Shown here piece by piece: positions 21,535-31,800 of a DNA stretch of 64,000 bases. A model generated the notes under the pieces. The model was not told the origin of the DNA, did no database searches, and worked only from the letters and a program-made list of their open reading frames with translations. Position 1 is the first letter of the stretch. The number at the start of each line of letters is the position of its first letter. The position numbers were made by a program, and so were the translations under genes. The stretch comes from Megascapheus bottae (lineage: Eukaryota > Chordata > Mammalia > Rodentia > Geomyidae): contig JANJXV010000101.1 in assembly GCA_024803745.1 (NCBI GenBank), forward strand, positions 1,691,001 through 1,755,000, given 5' to 3'.

Positions 21535-21822
21535 TTGTCAAGGTCTAAGCCCAGCGCCAGCGGCTCACATCTGTAACTCGAGCTACTCAGGAGGCTGAGA
21601 TCTAAGCATGACAGTTCGAAGCCAACCAGGGTAGCAAAGTCCATAAGACTCTTAGCTCCATTCAATCAACAAGAAACTAGAAGCAGAGTTGTAACTCAAG
21701 TGGTATAGCAAGTAGCTTGAGAAAAAAACAAACAAACAAAAACATCCCCTCAGGAACAGCATCCAGACTCCCAGTTCAAGCCTCAAGACTGGCATCAAAA
21801 AACAAAGGTTGTCAGGATCTAA
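21535..21822 (+). mobile_element. B1-ID composite SINE with target duplication
   Basis: A full-length plus-strand element with a (AAAC)n-like expansion at about 21721-21740. The flanks TTGTCAAGGTCTAA (21535-21548) and TTGTCAGGATCTAA (21809-21822) are an imperfect target duplication. Confidence 0.9.
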
Positions 21823-21879
21823 ATACAAGAGATTGTCTCTGATCACTTACATTTACTGGAAAGCCTGAGTAAAGTAACA

Positions 21880-22050
21880 GTGAGTTAAACATCTCATTTG
21901 TATCCAATTTTACAGAGTCTTTATTTGCAACTCTGCTTAAGGGCGATCTGATGTTACCATCCTCATCTTGCACATGAGGAAACTGAGTCACAGAGAGATG
22001 AAATAATGTTCCTAAAGTTGCATATTGGGGAACTGGAGCCAGGATCTAAA
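21880..22050 (+). mobile_element. MIR SINE
   Basis: CTCATCTTGCACATGAGGAAACTGAGTCACAGAGAG is the classic MIR core, followed by the expected AAAGTTGCATA and GGAGCCAGGATC words. One of the better preserved MIRs here. Confidence 0.85.
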
Positions 22051-22255
22051 GAAGGCGAGGCCTGGCATGGGTGCACAGAGTCTACGCTATGAATACCACA
22101 GGACATGGGCAGGCATCTGTAGGTTCCATAACCACCAAATCCCTGGAGGATTCCTGAAGAAAGAAAATGAAATCATCCAGAAAAGAAAAAAATTAACCAA
22201 CTATCTATGTACGGCTAGGTAAAGTCATGGTGAAAAACAAGAGTTGGGGAATATG

Positions 22256-22345
22256 ATTTTTGGTGATGCTGAGATTTGAATTCAGGGCTTCACACTTGCT
22301 AGGCCCACATTCTGCCGGCACTTATGTGGGTGTTGGTAATTATCT
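22256..22345 (-). mobile_element. Old SINE, first part (ID-like)
   Basis: GATTTGAATTCAGGGCTTCACACTTGCTAGGC is an ID-like complement. Its B1-like partner may be the block at 22650-22757, with later insertions between them. Confidence 0.6.
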
Positions 22346-22429
22346 TTATTGGCTTATAGTAGTGATACAGGAAGGAAGTTTGTGATTATATGTCCACACA
22401 GGTATACTGTGCTCCAATCAATCTCACCC

Positions 22430-22646
22430 TGGGTAAGACCCTGAACTCAAGGCTTCTTTCCCTTAGCTTTGTCACTCAAAGCTGATACCTCTACCCTTTG
22501 AGCCACAGCTCTACTTCTAGATTTTTGGTAGCTAATTGGAAATAAGATTCTTAAAGATTTTCCTGCCTGGGAGGGCTTTGTGCCATTGACCCTCAGATCT
22601 CAGTCTCCCAAGCAGCTGGGACGGCAGGAGTGAGCCACTTGTGGAT
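22430..22646 (-). mobile_element. B1-ID composite SINE
   Basis: A minus-strand copy with both halves (ACCCTTTGAGCCACAGCTCTAC; GGGACGGCAGGAGTGAGCCAC). It lies between pieces of an apparently older SINE, which suggests nesting. The stretch 22346-22429 is unclassified. Confidence 0.8.
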
Positions 22647-22649
22647 TTC

Positions 22650-22894
22650 TTTTTTAAAGACAGCATCTTGCATTATGGCAGGGCTGACCTCAGTTATGCC
22701 AATCTCTCATACGCTTCCCCGGGTGGCTGGAAATGACAGTTTATCGCTACCATGCCCCAGCCTTTGGCTGAGATGGAATCCTGAAAGCATTTTCGTTTTA
22801 GTGGTGGTGGGTTTGGGCAGGGCTGGCCTGTAAATCCAGGTCTCTGCCTCTCACGTAGCTAGGATGATAAGCTTAAGCTACCCCCATGCCTGGC
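22650..22894 (-). mobile_element. Two old B1-like fragments
   Basis: The blocks around 22650-22757 (GGCTGGAAATGACAG ... CTACCATGCCCC) and 22760-22894 (GTAGCTAGGATGATAAGC ... ATGCCTGGC) both read as diverged minus-strand B1. The first may complete the element that begins at 22256. Confidence 0.55.
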
Positions 22895-23984
22895 TTTGAA
22901 CTGCACAAGAATGCCTGTGTATCCTCAGTGAACGTGTTTTACAATTCCTAGGAGAACTTCTCTCCCAGTTCTCTGCCTTCGTTTTCCATGCTAGATTCCT
23001 CATTAATCCAAGACATCGGAGAGTTGAGCTCAGGCAGGCAACCTGAATATTTTGTCTGCGTGTTTCCTGGCTGGGACAGAGGAAGTAAATGGGTATCTTA
23101 GTGTGATTGCAGACAGGTGTCAATGGAGAGACAAAGACGACCGAGATAACAAAGCATATTTAATCACTGCGCTGTGACTATAAATTTTTCAATATTTATT
23201 GTCCAACTGCTCTGCAAAGATTCTACAATATGGAGAAGTACATTGGAAAATAAAAGAAACATGCCTGACTCCAAGCTTCAAAGTGCCCAGAATTACTAAT
23301 GATTTCTTCCTGGCCTCGGTGCCACCAGTAAGAAAACACCAAGAATATTTTAATTCAAAATATATGTGTCATGAGGCAAAACCCTGAAGTTGAGACAAGC
23401 TCCTGGCTTCAGATTTATTTTATACTCTCAATTCATGGTGCTGGGGGTAGTGAGGTCTCATCCAAAACAAATTTTTTTTAAAAATCCCTTAAATTACTGC
23501 AGAGTAAAGTTCCCTTTATGTGTATGCACTATCTGAGAATCTCCTCTGAGACACAAATCTCTCAGCGCCTTTTCAAAACCAAGAATTCATGTGAAATCAT
23601 GTAAGCGTTCCTTGCCGTTATTAGTAACAACACATTCCAGTGCAGTTCTGCTTTCTTAACCAGGCCTAGGATAACTTGGACTTGTGCGTTTAAATATTAA
23701 ACAGAGACAAAGAAACAAACAGGATAGATGTGCAGATAGATTAATAAAGGATAGAAATAGAGGCAACAGACAGATATGAAAACAATAGATTAGATAGATG
23801 GACGGATGGATGGATGGATGGACAGATTGATAGAGATGTTAGGTAGAAATAGACAAAAACATGTGTGCCCTTACACTAGTGAAAACCCCACAGCAGAAGC
23901 ATTTCTTTGGCAATCATCACAGGAATGGTGTATAGAACCTCCACTTTTACACCACTCCCACCCCTGCCCCCACCCCTATGCCTT
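22895..23984. other. Low-copy DNA, no gene recognised
   Basis: Contains a (GGAT)n patch at about 23789-23825. Frames up to 81 codons lack domains. No clear transposon. Confidence 0.5.
23789..23830. repeat. (GATG/GATA)n microsatellite
   Basis: About ten imperfect four-base units in the GATA/GATG register. Confidence 0.85.
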
Positions 23985-24200
23985 TTACATGAGTAAATGA
24001 AGCTTAGGAATGCTAGTAACTTGTCCTCAGCTCTGAATGAAAGAGCCAGTGAAGAAGAGGTGGATAATGGTGATAGCGGTGGTGCTAGTAATAAATCACA
24101 ACCATCACCTTTTCAAGCATGCTCTGTGTGTTAGATACTATATTTGGTATTTTGTGTGTATTATGTCACTTAGGCATAATACATCTTATCATTATCCCTT
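23985..24200 (+). mobile_element. MIR fragments, out of order
   Basis: A MIR core-to-3' piece (ATGAGTAAATGAAGCTTAGG ... ACTTGTCCTCAG, 23985-24050) precedes a 5'-side piece (GCATGCTCTGTGTGTTAGATACTA ... CTTATCATTATCCC, 24095-24200). Two separate old insertions are the simplest reading. Confidence 0.55.
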
Positions 24201-24202
24201 GT

Positions 24203-24345
24203 AAGGCCGGTCATCTTAACTACTCAGGAGGCTGAGATCTGAGGATCATGATTTGAAGCCAGCATGGGCCGGAAAAAGCCATCAGATCCTTACCACCAGC
24301 TAACCACAGAAAGCCTGAAGTAGAGTTGTGACTAAAGTTCACACT
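24203..24345 (+). mobile_element. B1-ID SINE, 3'-truncated
   Basis: TCTTAACTACTCAGGAGGCTGAG and the linker words are intact, then TAGAGTTGTGACTAAAG marks the start of the tRNA-like half, after which the element stops. Confidence 0.75.
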
Positions 24346-25364
24346 TACTGCCACTCGAACACACACAATAAGGTACCTAGGAACCAGCAAGACCCAAGCA
24401 TCACACAGCAACACCCAAGCTATAAAGGTGTAATTGTTGCCCTCATAATTAAACCCTGATCTGTCTGGTATCATTCACCATCTTCCCTCCCATGCACTGA
24501 GTTCTGTCTCTACTTCGATAGTCCGTTGAAATTTTAATTAAGTATATTGTGCAAAGGCCAGTACCTTTTGCCTAGGCAGAGCTCAGAAGCCTGTTGGAAA
24601 GTGGGTGGAGCTCTGTGGTTTTGTCCGCCTGCCCTCCCTAGATGGCCTATGGCATCACAGGCATACAGCTTCAAAAGGCTCTGCTCAGAAATCCCTCTCC
24701 TGGGTATTTTTTTTGAGATTTGAGTAAAGAGCCTCTTTTAAGATGTAAATACCACCTGAAAAAATGTTAAGTCTATTAGAAAGTCACACCTCCGGTGTAA
24801 CAGTTAGATAATCCAATTTCTACTTAGGAACATAGTGAATGGGTTTGGGAACAGGGTGGTATAATGAGTCATTTTCTCCCTTTCCATTCAGCTGAGACTC
24901 TGCAAAAGAAGAGCATTTTCTTTTAACTAGAAACTCTTCATTGTAAGACAAGTTTAAATTCACAGAAGAAGAAGAAGAAGAAAAAAAAAAGTCCTAGAAA
25001 GAAGACAGGGTCTCCATACAGCCTGGGCATGGGTCTTCTTATTTTTACTATCTTGCACTAGCACTCATCACAACTAATAAGCCCATAGTGACATGTTACT
25101 GAATTTTAGCTACCTCTGGGTTCACTGGACGTCCTTTCTCCATGCTGAGATTCCCATGTAGGGCCTGGAAAGTATATTTCGCCGTCAGGTCTCCACATCG
25201 CTGTTTCTCTGACTTGTTTGAGATCACCTTGACTGGTCAAATAGGTTTTGGAAGGTTCCAAGCCTCCATGCATTTATTCTCCTGATGACACTGAGTCTTT
25301 TAGAGGAAAAGCACACTAAGGTACAGCGCTGTACTGTGCTATGTAGGGTCCATGTAGTCCACAT
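24346..25364. other. Low-copy DNA, no gene recognised
   Basis: An (AAG)n plus A-run lies at 24966-24990. No transposon recognised. An 84-codon minus-strand frame at 24220-24474 overlaps the SINE and has no domain. Confidence 0.5.
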
Positions 25365-25487
25365 GAAATTATGGCTGGTAGGGCTGGGTGTCGCTTAATG
25401 GCAAAGTATTCACCCACCAAGGACAAGGTCCTGGGTTCAAGCACCAGACCCCCCCCCACAAAAAAAAGAAAAGAAATTATGGCTGGT
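25365..25487 (+). mobile_element. Single-unit ID SINE with perfect target duplication
   Basis: One tRNA/ID-like unit only (GGGCTGGGTGTCGCTTAATGGC ... GGTTCAAGCACC) with a C-run and A-rich tail. The 15-base duplication GAAATTATGGCTGGT at 25365-25379 and 25473-25487 is perfect, so the element is 25380-25472. It lacks the second half present in the composite SINEs. Confidence 0.92.
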
Positions 25488-25927
25488 GGTGGTAAACTTG
25501 GCTTTTCAGGTTTCCTCACACACTGAAGGCAGTCAGAACTAGCTATCTCCCTCCTTGAATAAAGAATGTCCAAGTAAATTATTTAAGATTTCTTCTTTAT
25601 GGAAGATTTTTATTTAAATGATTTACCTAAACAGTATGCACTTGTAGATATTTTATCTTATGCACTGGGCTACCATCCAACTCTACTTGATGTTTAGGTT
25701 GAACAATTCTTCTAGCCTCAGCCATCAGAAGTTTGTCCAGTCGACTTCTATATGCTTTTGACCTGCCTAGCCCCCCCAACCCCCCTCAGAGTGGGGACTG
25801 GTCTTTGCTGCTTCTCTATTTTCTGGCATTTTAAGACTCCAGATTTTACCTAAAACCAGGATGCTGACTCTCCAGGAGGGCTTGTTATTACACTGTTACT
25901 TCTTCAGGGTCCTCTCAACTGACAGAG

Positions 25928-25979
<52 letters not shown>

Positions 25980-26490
25980 TCTGTGAACACTTCTAACTGC
26001 AACCTTCATCATCTAGCAAACAATTGCCTGAGTACATTTTCAGTGATAGAAATGTCCATAGCCCAGTTCAGGTCGGTTGAATTAGAATCCATGTAACTTG
26101 GAAGTAGAGGTGTGGCCCAAGTGATAGAAATGATTTGGGGATGGACACTGTTCAGTAGGGGGGAAAAAAGTCCAGATAACTAGAGGGCTTGGATTTTTTC
26201 AGCCACTGGGCCTCCAGGGAAGTGAAGGAGTCTGGAGGTTGAATTCAATCGACTGGCCATTGATTTGATTAGTGGGTCAATGGTGATTGTAATGAAACCT
26301 TCATAAACAGGGACCTCACTGATTGGAAGACATATCAATGGGTGGCAAGTTGGCCTGCCCCACGAGGACAGGCACTCCCACACTTGGGGCACTCCCCAAC
26401 CTTTGTACCCTACTCTCCTCTGGTTGTGTGTGTCCTATATAGTAAGGACATGACATTAAATTAACCACAGGACTTGGCTAAGTTCTGCCA
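25488..26490. other. Low-copy DNA, no gene recognised
   Basis: Apart from the AC repeat it holds a possible remnant of the tRNA-like SINE half at about 26098-26170 (GAGGTGTGGCCCAAGTGATAG). No coding evidence. Confidence 0.45.
25929..25976. repeat. (AC)24 microsatellite
   Basis: Pure AC run of about 48 bases. Confidence 0.98.
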
Positions 26491-26596
26491 AGTCCTTCTA
26501 ACAGACCACTACACGTGAAGAGAGTGCAGGAATCCCCCCAAAAAGTCCTTCTAACAGACTACCACATAGGAAGAGAGTGCAGGAATCCCCCCAAAG
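26491..26596. repeat. 53-bp tandem duplication
   Basis: Two adjacent 53-base units, each starting AGTCCTTCTAACAGAC and ending GAATCCCCCCAAA, differ at a few positions. They are not part of a SINE or L1 I recognise. Confidence 0.95.
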
Positions 26597-26804
26597 GATC
26601 ATCAACTAGACACAAGTGCCAGGGTGCTAGGGGATCCTATTACTGAGTAGAATCTGAGGTCAGGGAAGAACTGGGGTGGGGCAAGGTTCCTTATTAACTT
26701 ATAGACCAGCTGCTAACTTCAAGTACTTAACATCAGCACTGAAAGGCTGGAAGGATACAGGTGAAGGTTGTAGAGACAAAAAAAAGAGCATCTGACTTGT
26801 GTGT

Positions 26805-27043
26805 AAAATTACCAGCACAGGCCGGGAGTTTGGCCTAGTGGTTAAAGTGCTTGCCTAGCATGCATGAAGACCCGGGTTCGATTCCTTGGTACCACATACA
26901 TAGAAAAAAGCCGGAAGTGGTGCTGAGGCTCAAGTGGTAGAGCTCCAGCCTTGAGAAAGTCCAAGGACAGTGCTCAGTCCCTGAGCTCAAGCCCATGACT
27001 GGCAAAAAAAACCAAAAACAAACAAAAAAAAATTACCAGCACA
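26805..27043 (+). mobile_element. Young ID-ID composite SINE
   Basis: Complete copy of the subfamily with GTGGTTAAAGTGCTTGCC in the first unit and B box GGTTCGATTCC. The duplication AAAATTACCAGCACA at 26805-26819 and 27029-27043 is perfect over 15 bases. The tail is A-rich with C interruptions. Its sequence is very close to the copies at 28557 and 38863. Confidence 0.95.
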
Positions 27044-27549
27044 ATCCTTCAGAGACCAAACTTGAGTGTTTTCCATGTAAATATTTGGATTCATATTCAG
27101 AGTGGGATGTATGCCAACAGGGGAAAAAAAACTTCAGTTATTTCTATTAATCTTTATGTTAATAACGGTGTTGTTATTTTTAGTTTTAAATGGTCCCTTC
27201 ACACATATAAATAGATATCACACACATACAAGGCTTGTGTCACGTTGTACCTAAGTGAAAACACAAGCAAATAGAAAATCAAAACACATTTTTTTAAGGA
27301 GTAACTTTTATCTGAACCAAGAATATATCGGCCTGGATCCAGGACTTATGTTCTTTTTACTAAAACAGTGTGTGTTTCCAAACATTGACTATTAGTGTCC
27401 CAGCCCATTCGTAATGAATTGTTTCTATATGCAATTCCCTATGAAAAGTAAGTATGGCTACCTGGGAAGTGCTGGATTTTAGGGCTCATTAGGAGATGAG
27501 CAAGAGAAACTACAGGCACTTTTTTGTATCTTGAAAGCAGGGAGCTTTA

Positions 27550-27716
27550 AAAAAAAATCAGAGGTTATAAGCTAGGGATTTAGTTTGCCTACTACATGAA
27601 AGCCTTCCTCAATGCAGGATGTTTACCTAACATATGTGAGACCTGAGATCCTCTCATCTCAGCCTTCTGAGTAGCTAGGGTTACAGGTATGAGCCACCGG
27701 CACCCAGCATCAAATG
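27550..27716. mobile_element. Old SINE fragments (ID-like, then B1-like)
   Basis: TAGGGATTTAGTTTGCCTACTACATG is a weak plus-strand ID-like piece. CTGAGTAGCTAGGGTTACAGGTATGAGCCACCG (27665-27705) is a clear minus-strand B1-like piece. They are interrupted by the following insertion. Confidence 0.6.
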
Positions 27717-27912
27717 TTTTTGTTTTTTGTTTTGCCAGACCTAGGGCTTGAATTCAGGGCCTGAGCATTGTCCTTGGGCATTCCTCAAGGCTAGAGCTCT
27801 ACCACTTGAGCACAGCACAGCTGTTTTCCATATATGTGATACTGAGGAATCGAACCTGGGTCTTCATGAATGCTAGGCAAGCACTCTACCATGCTACTAG
27901 CCCCTCAAATGG
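27709..27912 (-). mobile_element. ID-ID composite SINE
   Basis: Minus-strand copy with T-rich left end, second unit (CTCAAGGCTAGAGCTCTACCACTTGAG complement) and first unit (GAATCGAACCTGGGTCTTCATG complement). TCAAATG with following T-rich bases flanks both sides (near 27710 and 27905). Confidence 0.87.
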
Positions 27913-28299
27913 TTTTTAATAGGAGAACACCTATGAATAAATAACTTGAAATGTGCATCCCTTGGTAATCACTATTTTCAACCACAAGAAGACAAGTAAT
28001 GCCTCTGGCTGTATGTAAAGGACACATATAGTTTGAAATAAAGGGCACAGAGTATGATGTTGGGAAGAAATATGATTATCATCAGTCAAATCCAGAATAT
28101 GGGGCATCTGTAAGACCAATAAGCATGTAGAGAAAAGGATATTCGCTATTGTAACTGATGGTCCTAAACCATTACTATAGTTACAATGTAAGGAATTTGA
28201 ATCTTGCTCTGAAAAAAAAGCCATAACTATATTTCTAAGGCAAATATAGAATGTTGAACACTCACTAAGCAACAGATGAGACATAAGAAATTATTGTCA
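27913..28299. other. Low-copy DNA, no gene recognised
   Basis: A 117-codon minus-strand frame (27931-28284) has no recognised domain. A weak hairpin lies at 28148-28187. Confidence 0.45.
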
Positions 28300-28556
28300 A
28301 ATGTCGATGTGGCCTTTAAATGTCTTTATCTGTTATTGATGCATACTAATGTACTTGTGAGTAAAATGCTAGAATATCTTATTTGCTTTAAATTATTATA
28401 GAAATAAAAGCTTGGGAGAAGATCTGGACCCAGACCTGTAAATGTTAATGACTGTGGAAGCCACGGGATTAGTGCCTGGAAGTTTATTATATAATTGTCC
28501 TACTTTTTGTACACGTTGGAAATTTTCCTATGAAATACTTTAAAAATTAAAAAGCA
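28300..28556 (+). mobile_element. Possible old L1M 3' end
   Basis: TCCTACTTTTTGTACACGTTGGAAATTTTCCTATGAAATAC at the right end resembles the closing part of old L1M 3' UTRs ('ctctactttt...tatgtttgaaattttccataataaa'). The left boundary is uncertain. Confidence 0.45.
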
Positions 28557-28752
28557 GGGCCGGGAGTTTGGCCTAGTGGTTAAAGTGCTTGCCTAGCATG
28601 CATGAAGACCCGGGTTCGATTCCTCAGTACCACATACATAGAAAAAAGCCGGAAATGGTGCTGAGGCTCAAGTGGTAGAGCTCTAGCCTTGAGAAAATCC
28701 AAGGTCAGTGCTCAGGCCCTGAGCTCAAACCCAGGGCTGGCAAAAAAAAAAA
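28557..28752 (+). mobile_element. Young ID-ID composite SINE
   Basis: Same subfamily as 26820-27028 (GTGGTTAAAGTGCTTGCC; GACCCGGGTTCGATTCC). It ends in an A-run of about 12 and runs directly into a B1-ID SINE, so it probably inserted at that element's 5' edge. No clear target duplication. Confidence 0.92.
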
Positions 28753-28986
28753 AGCCAGGTACCAGTGGTTCATATCTGTCATCCTAGCTACTCAGGAAGA
28801 TAAAATCTGAGGATCACAGTTCAAAGCCAGCCCAGACAGAAATGGCCCAGACAGAAACGTCCTCAAGACTCTCATCTTCAATTAATTACAGAAAAAGCCA
28901 CAAGTGGTGCTGTAGCTCAAGTGGTAGAGTGCCAGCCTTGAATGAAAGGAGCTAAGGGACAACACCTAGGTCCAGGACTAGCAAAG
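28753..28986 (+). mobile_element. B1-ID composite SINE with internal duplication
   Basis: Complete plus-strand order. CAGACAGAAA occurs twice in a 15-18 base duplication near 28833-28860, at the junction of the B1-like half and the linker. Confidence 0.87.
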
Positions 28987-28989
28987 TAG

Positions 28990-29090
28990 CTATTCAGAGG
29001 CAGAATGAATGAACTCCCACTGAGCTGTGTCCTGTGTTGGGTCTGATGCTAGGACGAGACATACAAAGATACACAATGCATTCATGGCCA
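28990..29090 (+). mobile_element. Possible L2 3' fragment
   Basis: GTCTGATGCTAGGACGAGACATACAAAGATACACAATG matches the order of the L2 3' end ('gtgctaggccctggggatacaaagatgaataagac'). Confidence 0.5.
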
Positions 29091-29657
29091 CTCGATCGTA
29101 TTACATGTGTTTCAGTTCATAAGTCTGAGAGGCCTCTTAGGAGATTCCCATGTTGGGGACCATCCGTGACAGAACCTGCAGGGAGGACTTCTGCAAATTG
29201 TTCATTCTGTCATCTCGTTTAACCACTGTCCTGCCCATCATCCAAGAATCTGAGCCGTTTCTCCTACCATCCTGGGACACCTAGTCTGAAATCCCAAAGG
29301 AAGACAAGGCCCTGGAGCTCAACCATGGGCCCCAATCCAGCACCCCACTCCCCACCCCCAGGCCAGGCATCACCACTTCCCAGCCCATCGCCTACAGGAG
29401 GAGCAGTTCCTTCAAAGGACATCTGGAGGTCATGTGGCTGCAGTGCCCACTGCGGCTATTGAATTCTGAAGTGGAATGAAAAAGCCATCAACATTGCTTC
29501 TCGGTTCATCAGACTGGAAAGCGACGCCCTGCCATTAGAGACTAAAGTCAAAGACTCACGAGGCGCTGAGTTACGCAGTGTGCACGACCATACATACTTG
29601 GCAATCTCTCATTTAGGGCTCACTGAAACAGCATTAACTTTCATTTTTCAGGTTATA
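29091..29657. other. Low-copy DNA with CpG-bearing patch
   Basis: No transposon recognised. The piece 29440-29590 contains several CpGs (GCGACGCC, GAGGCGCTGAG, ACGCAG, CACGACC) in otherwise CpG-poor DNA. Its function is unknown. Confidence 0.4.
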
Positions 29658-29755
29658 AGGGGGGGTAGGGAGAGAGAGGGAGAGGGAGAGAGAGAGAGAA
29701 AGACAGAGACAGAGACAGAGACAGACAGACAGACAGAGAGAGAGAGACAGAGGAG
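29658..29755. repeat. (GA/GACAGA)n purine repeat
   Basis: GA-rich tract followed by GACAGA and GACA units. Simple-sequence frames across it are artefacts. Confidence 0.94.
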
Positions 29756-29910
29756 ATGTAACTTACCCAAGATCAAACACCATTTAGGATTTTTTTATTC
29801 ATTAATTGAGTTTAAAACAATGTAGGAGTTACACAAAGCACACACCTGCCGGCTAGTTGAAACTGCTGACTACTAGTGTGAGGCCTTTCTTCTATGCCAT
29901 GCTAGTGCAC
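29756..29910 (+). mobile_element. MIR SINE 3' part
   Basis: TGTAACTTACCCAAGATCAAACACC followed by TTTCTTCTATGCCATGCTAG follows MIR order. The purine repeat directly precedes it, possibly grown from within the MIR. Confidence 0.55.
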
Positions 29911-30357
29911 CAGTTGCCTCAGATTAAAGCCTTTCTCTCAGATCACTACAATTGCACGTTCTAGAGCCTTGGGCTCTAGAACAAGGAACCCAGGCATCTC
30001 GGTTCTGTCTTTCATACGGTGTGGAGTAGCCAACTTAATGGTGGAAACGTACATTCCTTGGGCAAGTACTGTATGCATCAATGCACACACTCATGTCATG
30101 TATGTAAGTGTAGACAGAGATGGATGAATAGATCATGACAGGTGCATGGATGGTGTATGCGTTGTGTATGTTTGTACCTAGCTATTTGTAAATACATGTA
30201 ACAAGTTGAGAAAAGCATCACCAAGCCAATACAGCTTTTTTTCTACCTTAGGAAGGGGAAAAAAAAGTCAAACACTACCAGAAGTTAGAAGACATATACT
30301 AATGTTTCTTTTAAATAAGCTTCCAAAAATACAAACAAAACAGATGGCATAATTTAA

Positions 30358-30389
<32 letters not shown>

Positions 30390-30699
30390 CATGTGTAACA
30401 TCCGTGTACCAATAGCAGTTAATAATCATTAAGCACAAATTCTGTACCCAGGGATTCTTCTCCATGTTTAATTAAGTTTAATTCTCTGCTCGCTACACCC
30501 CTGCAGGCACATTCTCCTAACACCACCTTTGAACAGCAGACAGGAAAGGGGCATAGTTTTTAGGCAGCTGCCCTCATCTCACAAAGCACAAATAAATGTC
30601 CCACCACCTCTGACCCCCACTCCTCTTCCCCAAACAAGCACTGAGGCCATTTTCTTTTCTGTTTTCTAACAGCATTCTGTGCATAACCAAGCGTGGTTT
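29911..30699. other. Low-copy DNA, no gene recognised
   Basis: Contains a TGTATG-rich patch (30060-30200) and the TA repeat at 30363. No transposon recognised. Confidence 0.45.
30363..30389. repeat. (TA)n microsatellite
   Basis: Pure TA run of 27 bases. Confidence 0.96.
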
Positions 30700-31130
30700 T
30701 AAATGAGAAAAAAATTATATAGAAAGGTATACAGCATAATAAACCCAACACCTACATATCCACCCTCTGCAATTAAAAGTTAATGTTTATTTACATCCGT
30801 TAGGGTGTATTTAACATCTAGAATAACACTCAGTAACACTGGAATTTTCCTCGTTGCCTCTCCCAAGTTCACTCAGGCTTTATAGACAGCTTGCTCTTTA
30901 TCAGCTGAGCAATCTTCTTATTCATGTGTTTGCTGGAGAGATTACTAAAGCCATGTGTAAATACCATAAACAACATGCAACAACATATAGAACTGTGGTA
31001 TAGTTTCATCTATTCCCTGCAGCATTTGTTTATCCTTGACATTATTTTCAAAGACCCATTTGGGCTGGCACATACCCATTCATCCATTATCATAGCTCTA
31101 TGACACAGAATCATGTTCATGTAAATTTTT
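30700..31130 (-). mobile_element. Possible old L1 3' region
   Basis: TATACAGCATAATAAACCCAACACCTACATATCCACC and the later TACCCATTCATCCATTATC resemble reverse-complement words of old L1 3' regions. The match is weak and from memory. Confidence 0.3.
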
Positions 31131-31139
31131 GTCAATATA

Positions 31140-31800
31140 AACTCATTTATTGGTCAGAGTATGGATTAATATATACTAGTATGTAATGTATTGATATATA
31201 ATGTACTAATATATAGCTAGCATGTTTAATATATTTGTAATATACACTCTTATTATAGTATATTATATTATTAGAAAATATGTTTATAGATTATATTTAT
31301 TTTTTTCCCCAATCTTGGGGCTTAAACTCAGGGCCTGAGCACTGTCCTTGGGCTTTACTCAAGGCTAGTTTTCTACCACTTCCAGCTTTCCTGTGTATGT
31401 GATATGGAAGAATAGAGCCCAGGTCTTTGTGCATTCTAGGCAAGTACTTTACCACTGAGTCAAACTCCCAGCCCCTATATTTATAAATGTATTATATTAT
31501 ATACTTACAACACATTATAAAAACATTTAGAATATGGTATAATTATATTATTAAATATAATATATAGTAGTATAGTATATATAGTATATAAATAGTATAG
31601 TGTATATTACTGGATTGTATATGCTGTAATATATACACTAAATATATTATATATAAATGCATGTACTGTGTATAGATTATACTTCTGTAGACAGATTTAT
31701 AGATTTATATCTGTAGATTAGTAAATACATTAATTGATTAACATATTAATACATAAATCTAGACCCTAATAGATTAATTTGGTTGATTACTACATTTTAA
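31140..31800. repeat. AT-rich tract interrupted by a SINE
   Basis: TATAT and TAATATA words dominate on both sides of the SINE at 31301-31475. The SINE appears to have landed inside an existing AT-rich tract. Confidence 0.75.
31292..31485 (-). mobile_element. ID-ID composite SINE with target duplication
   Basis: Minus-strand copy with an internal deletion in the second unit. TATATTTAT at 31292-31300 and 31476-31484 flanks it. Confidence 0.88.

Noticed and set aside
26491..26596. CRISPR-like direct repeats
   Set aside because: Only two adjacent units with no spacers, in a mammalian-type genome.
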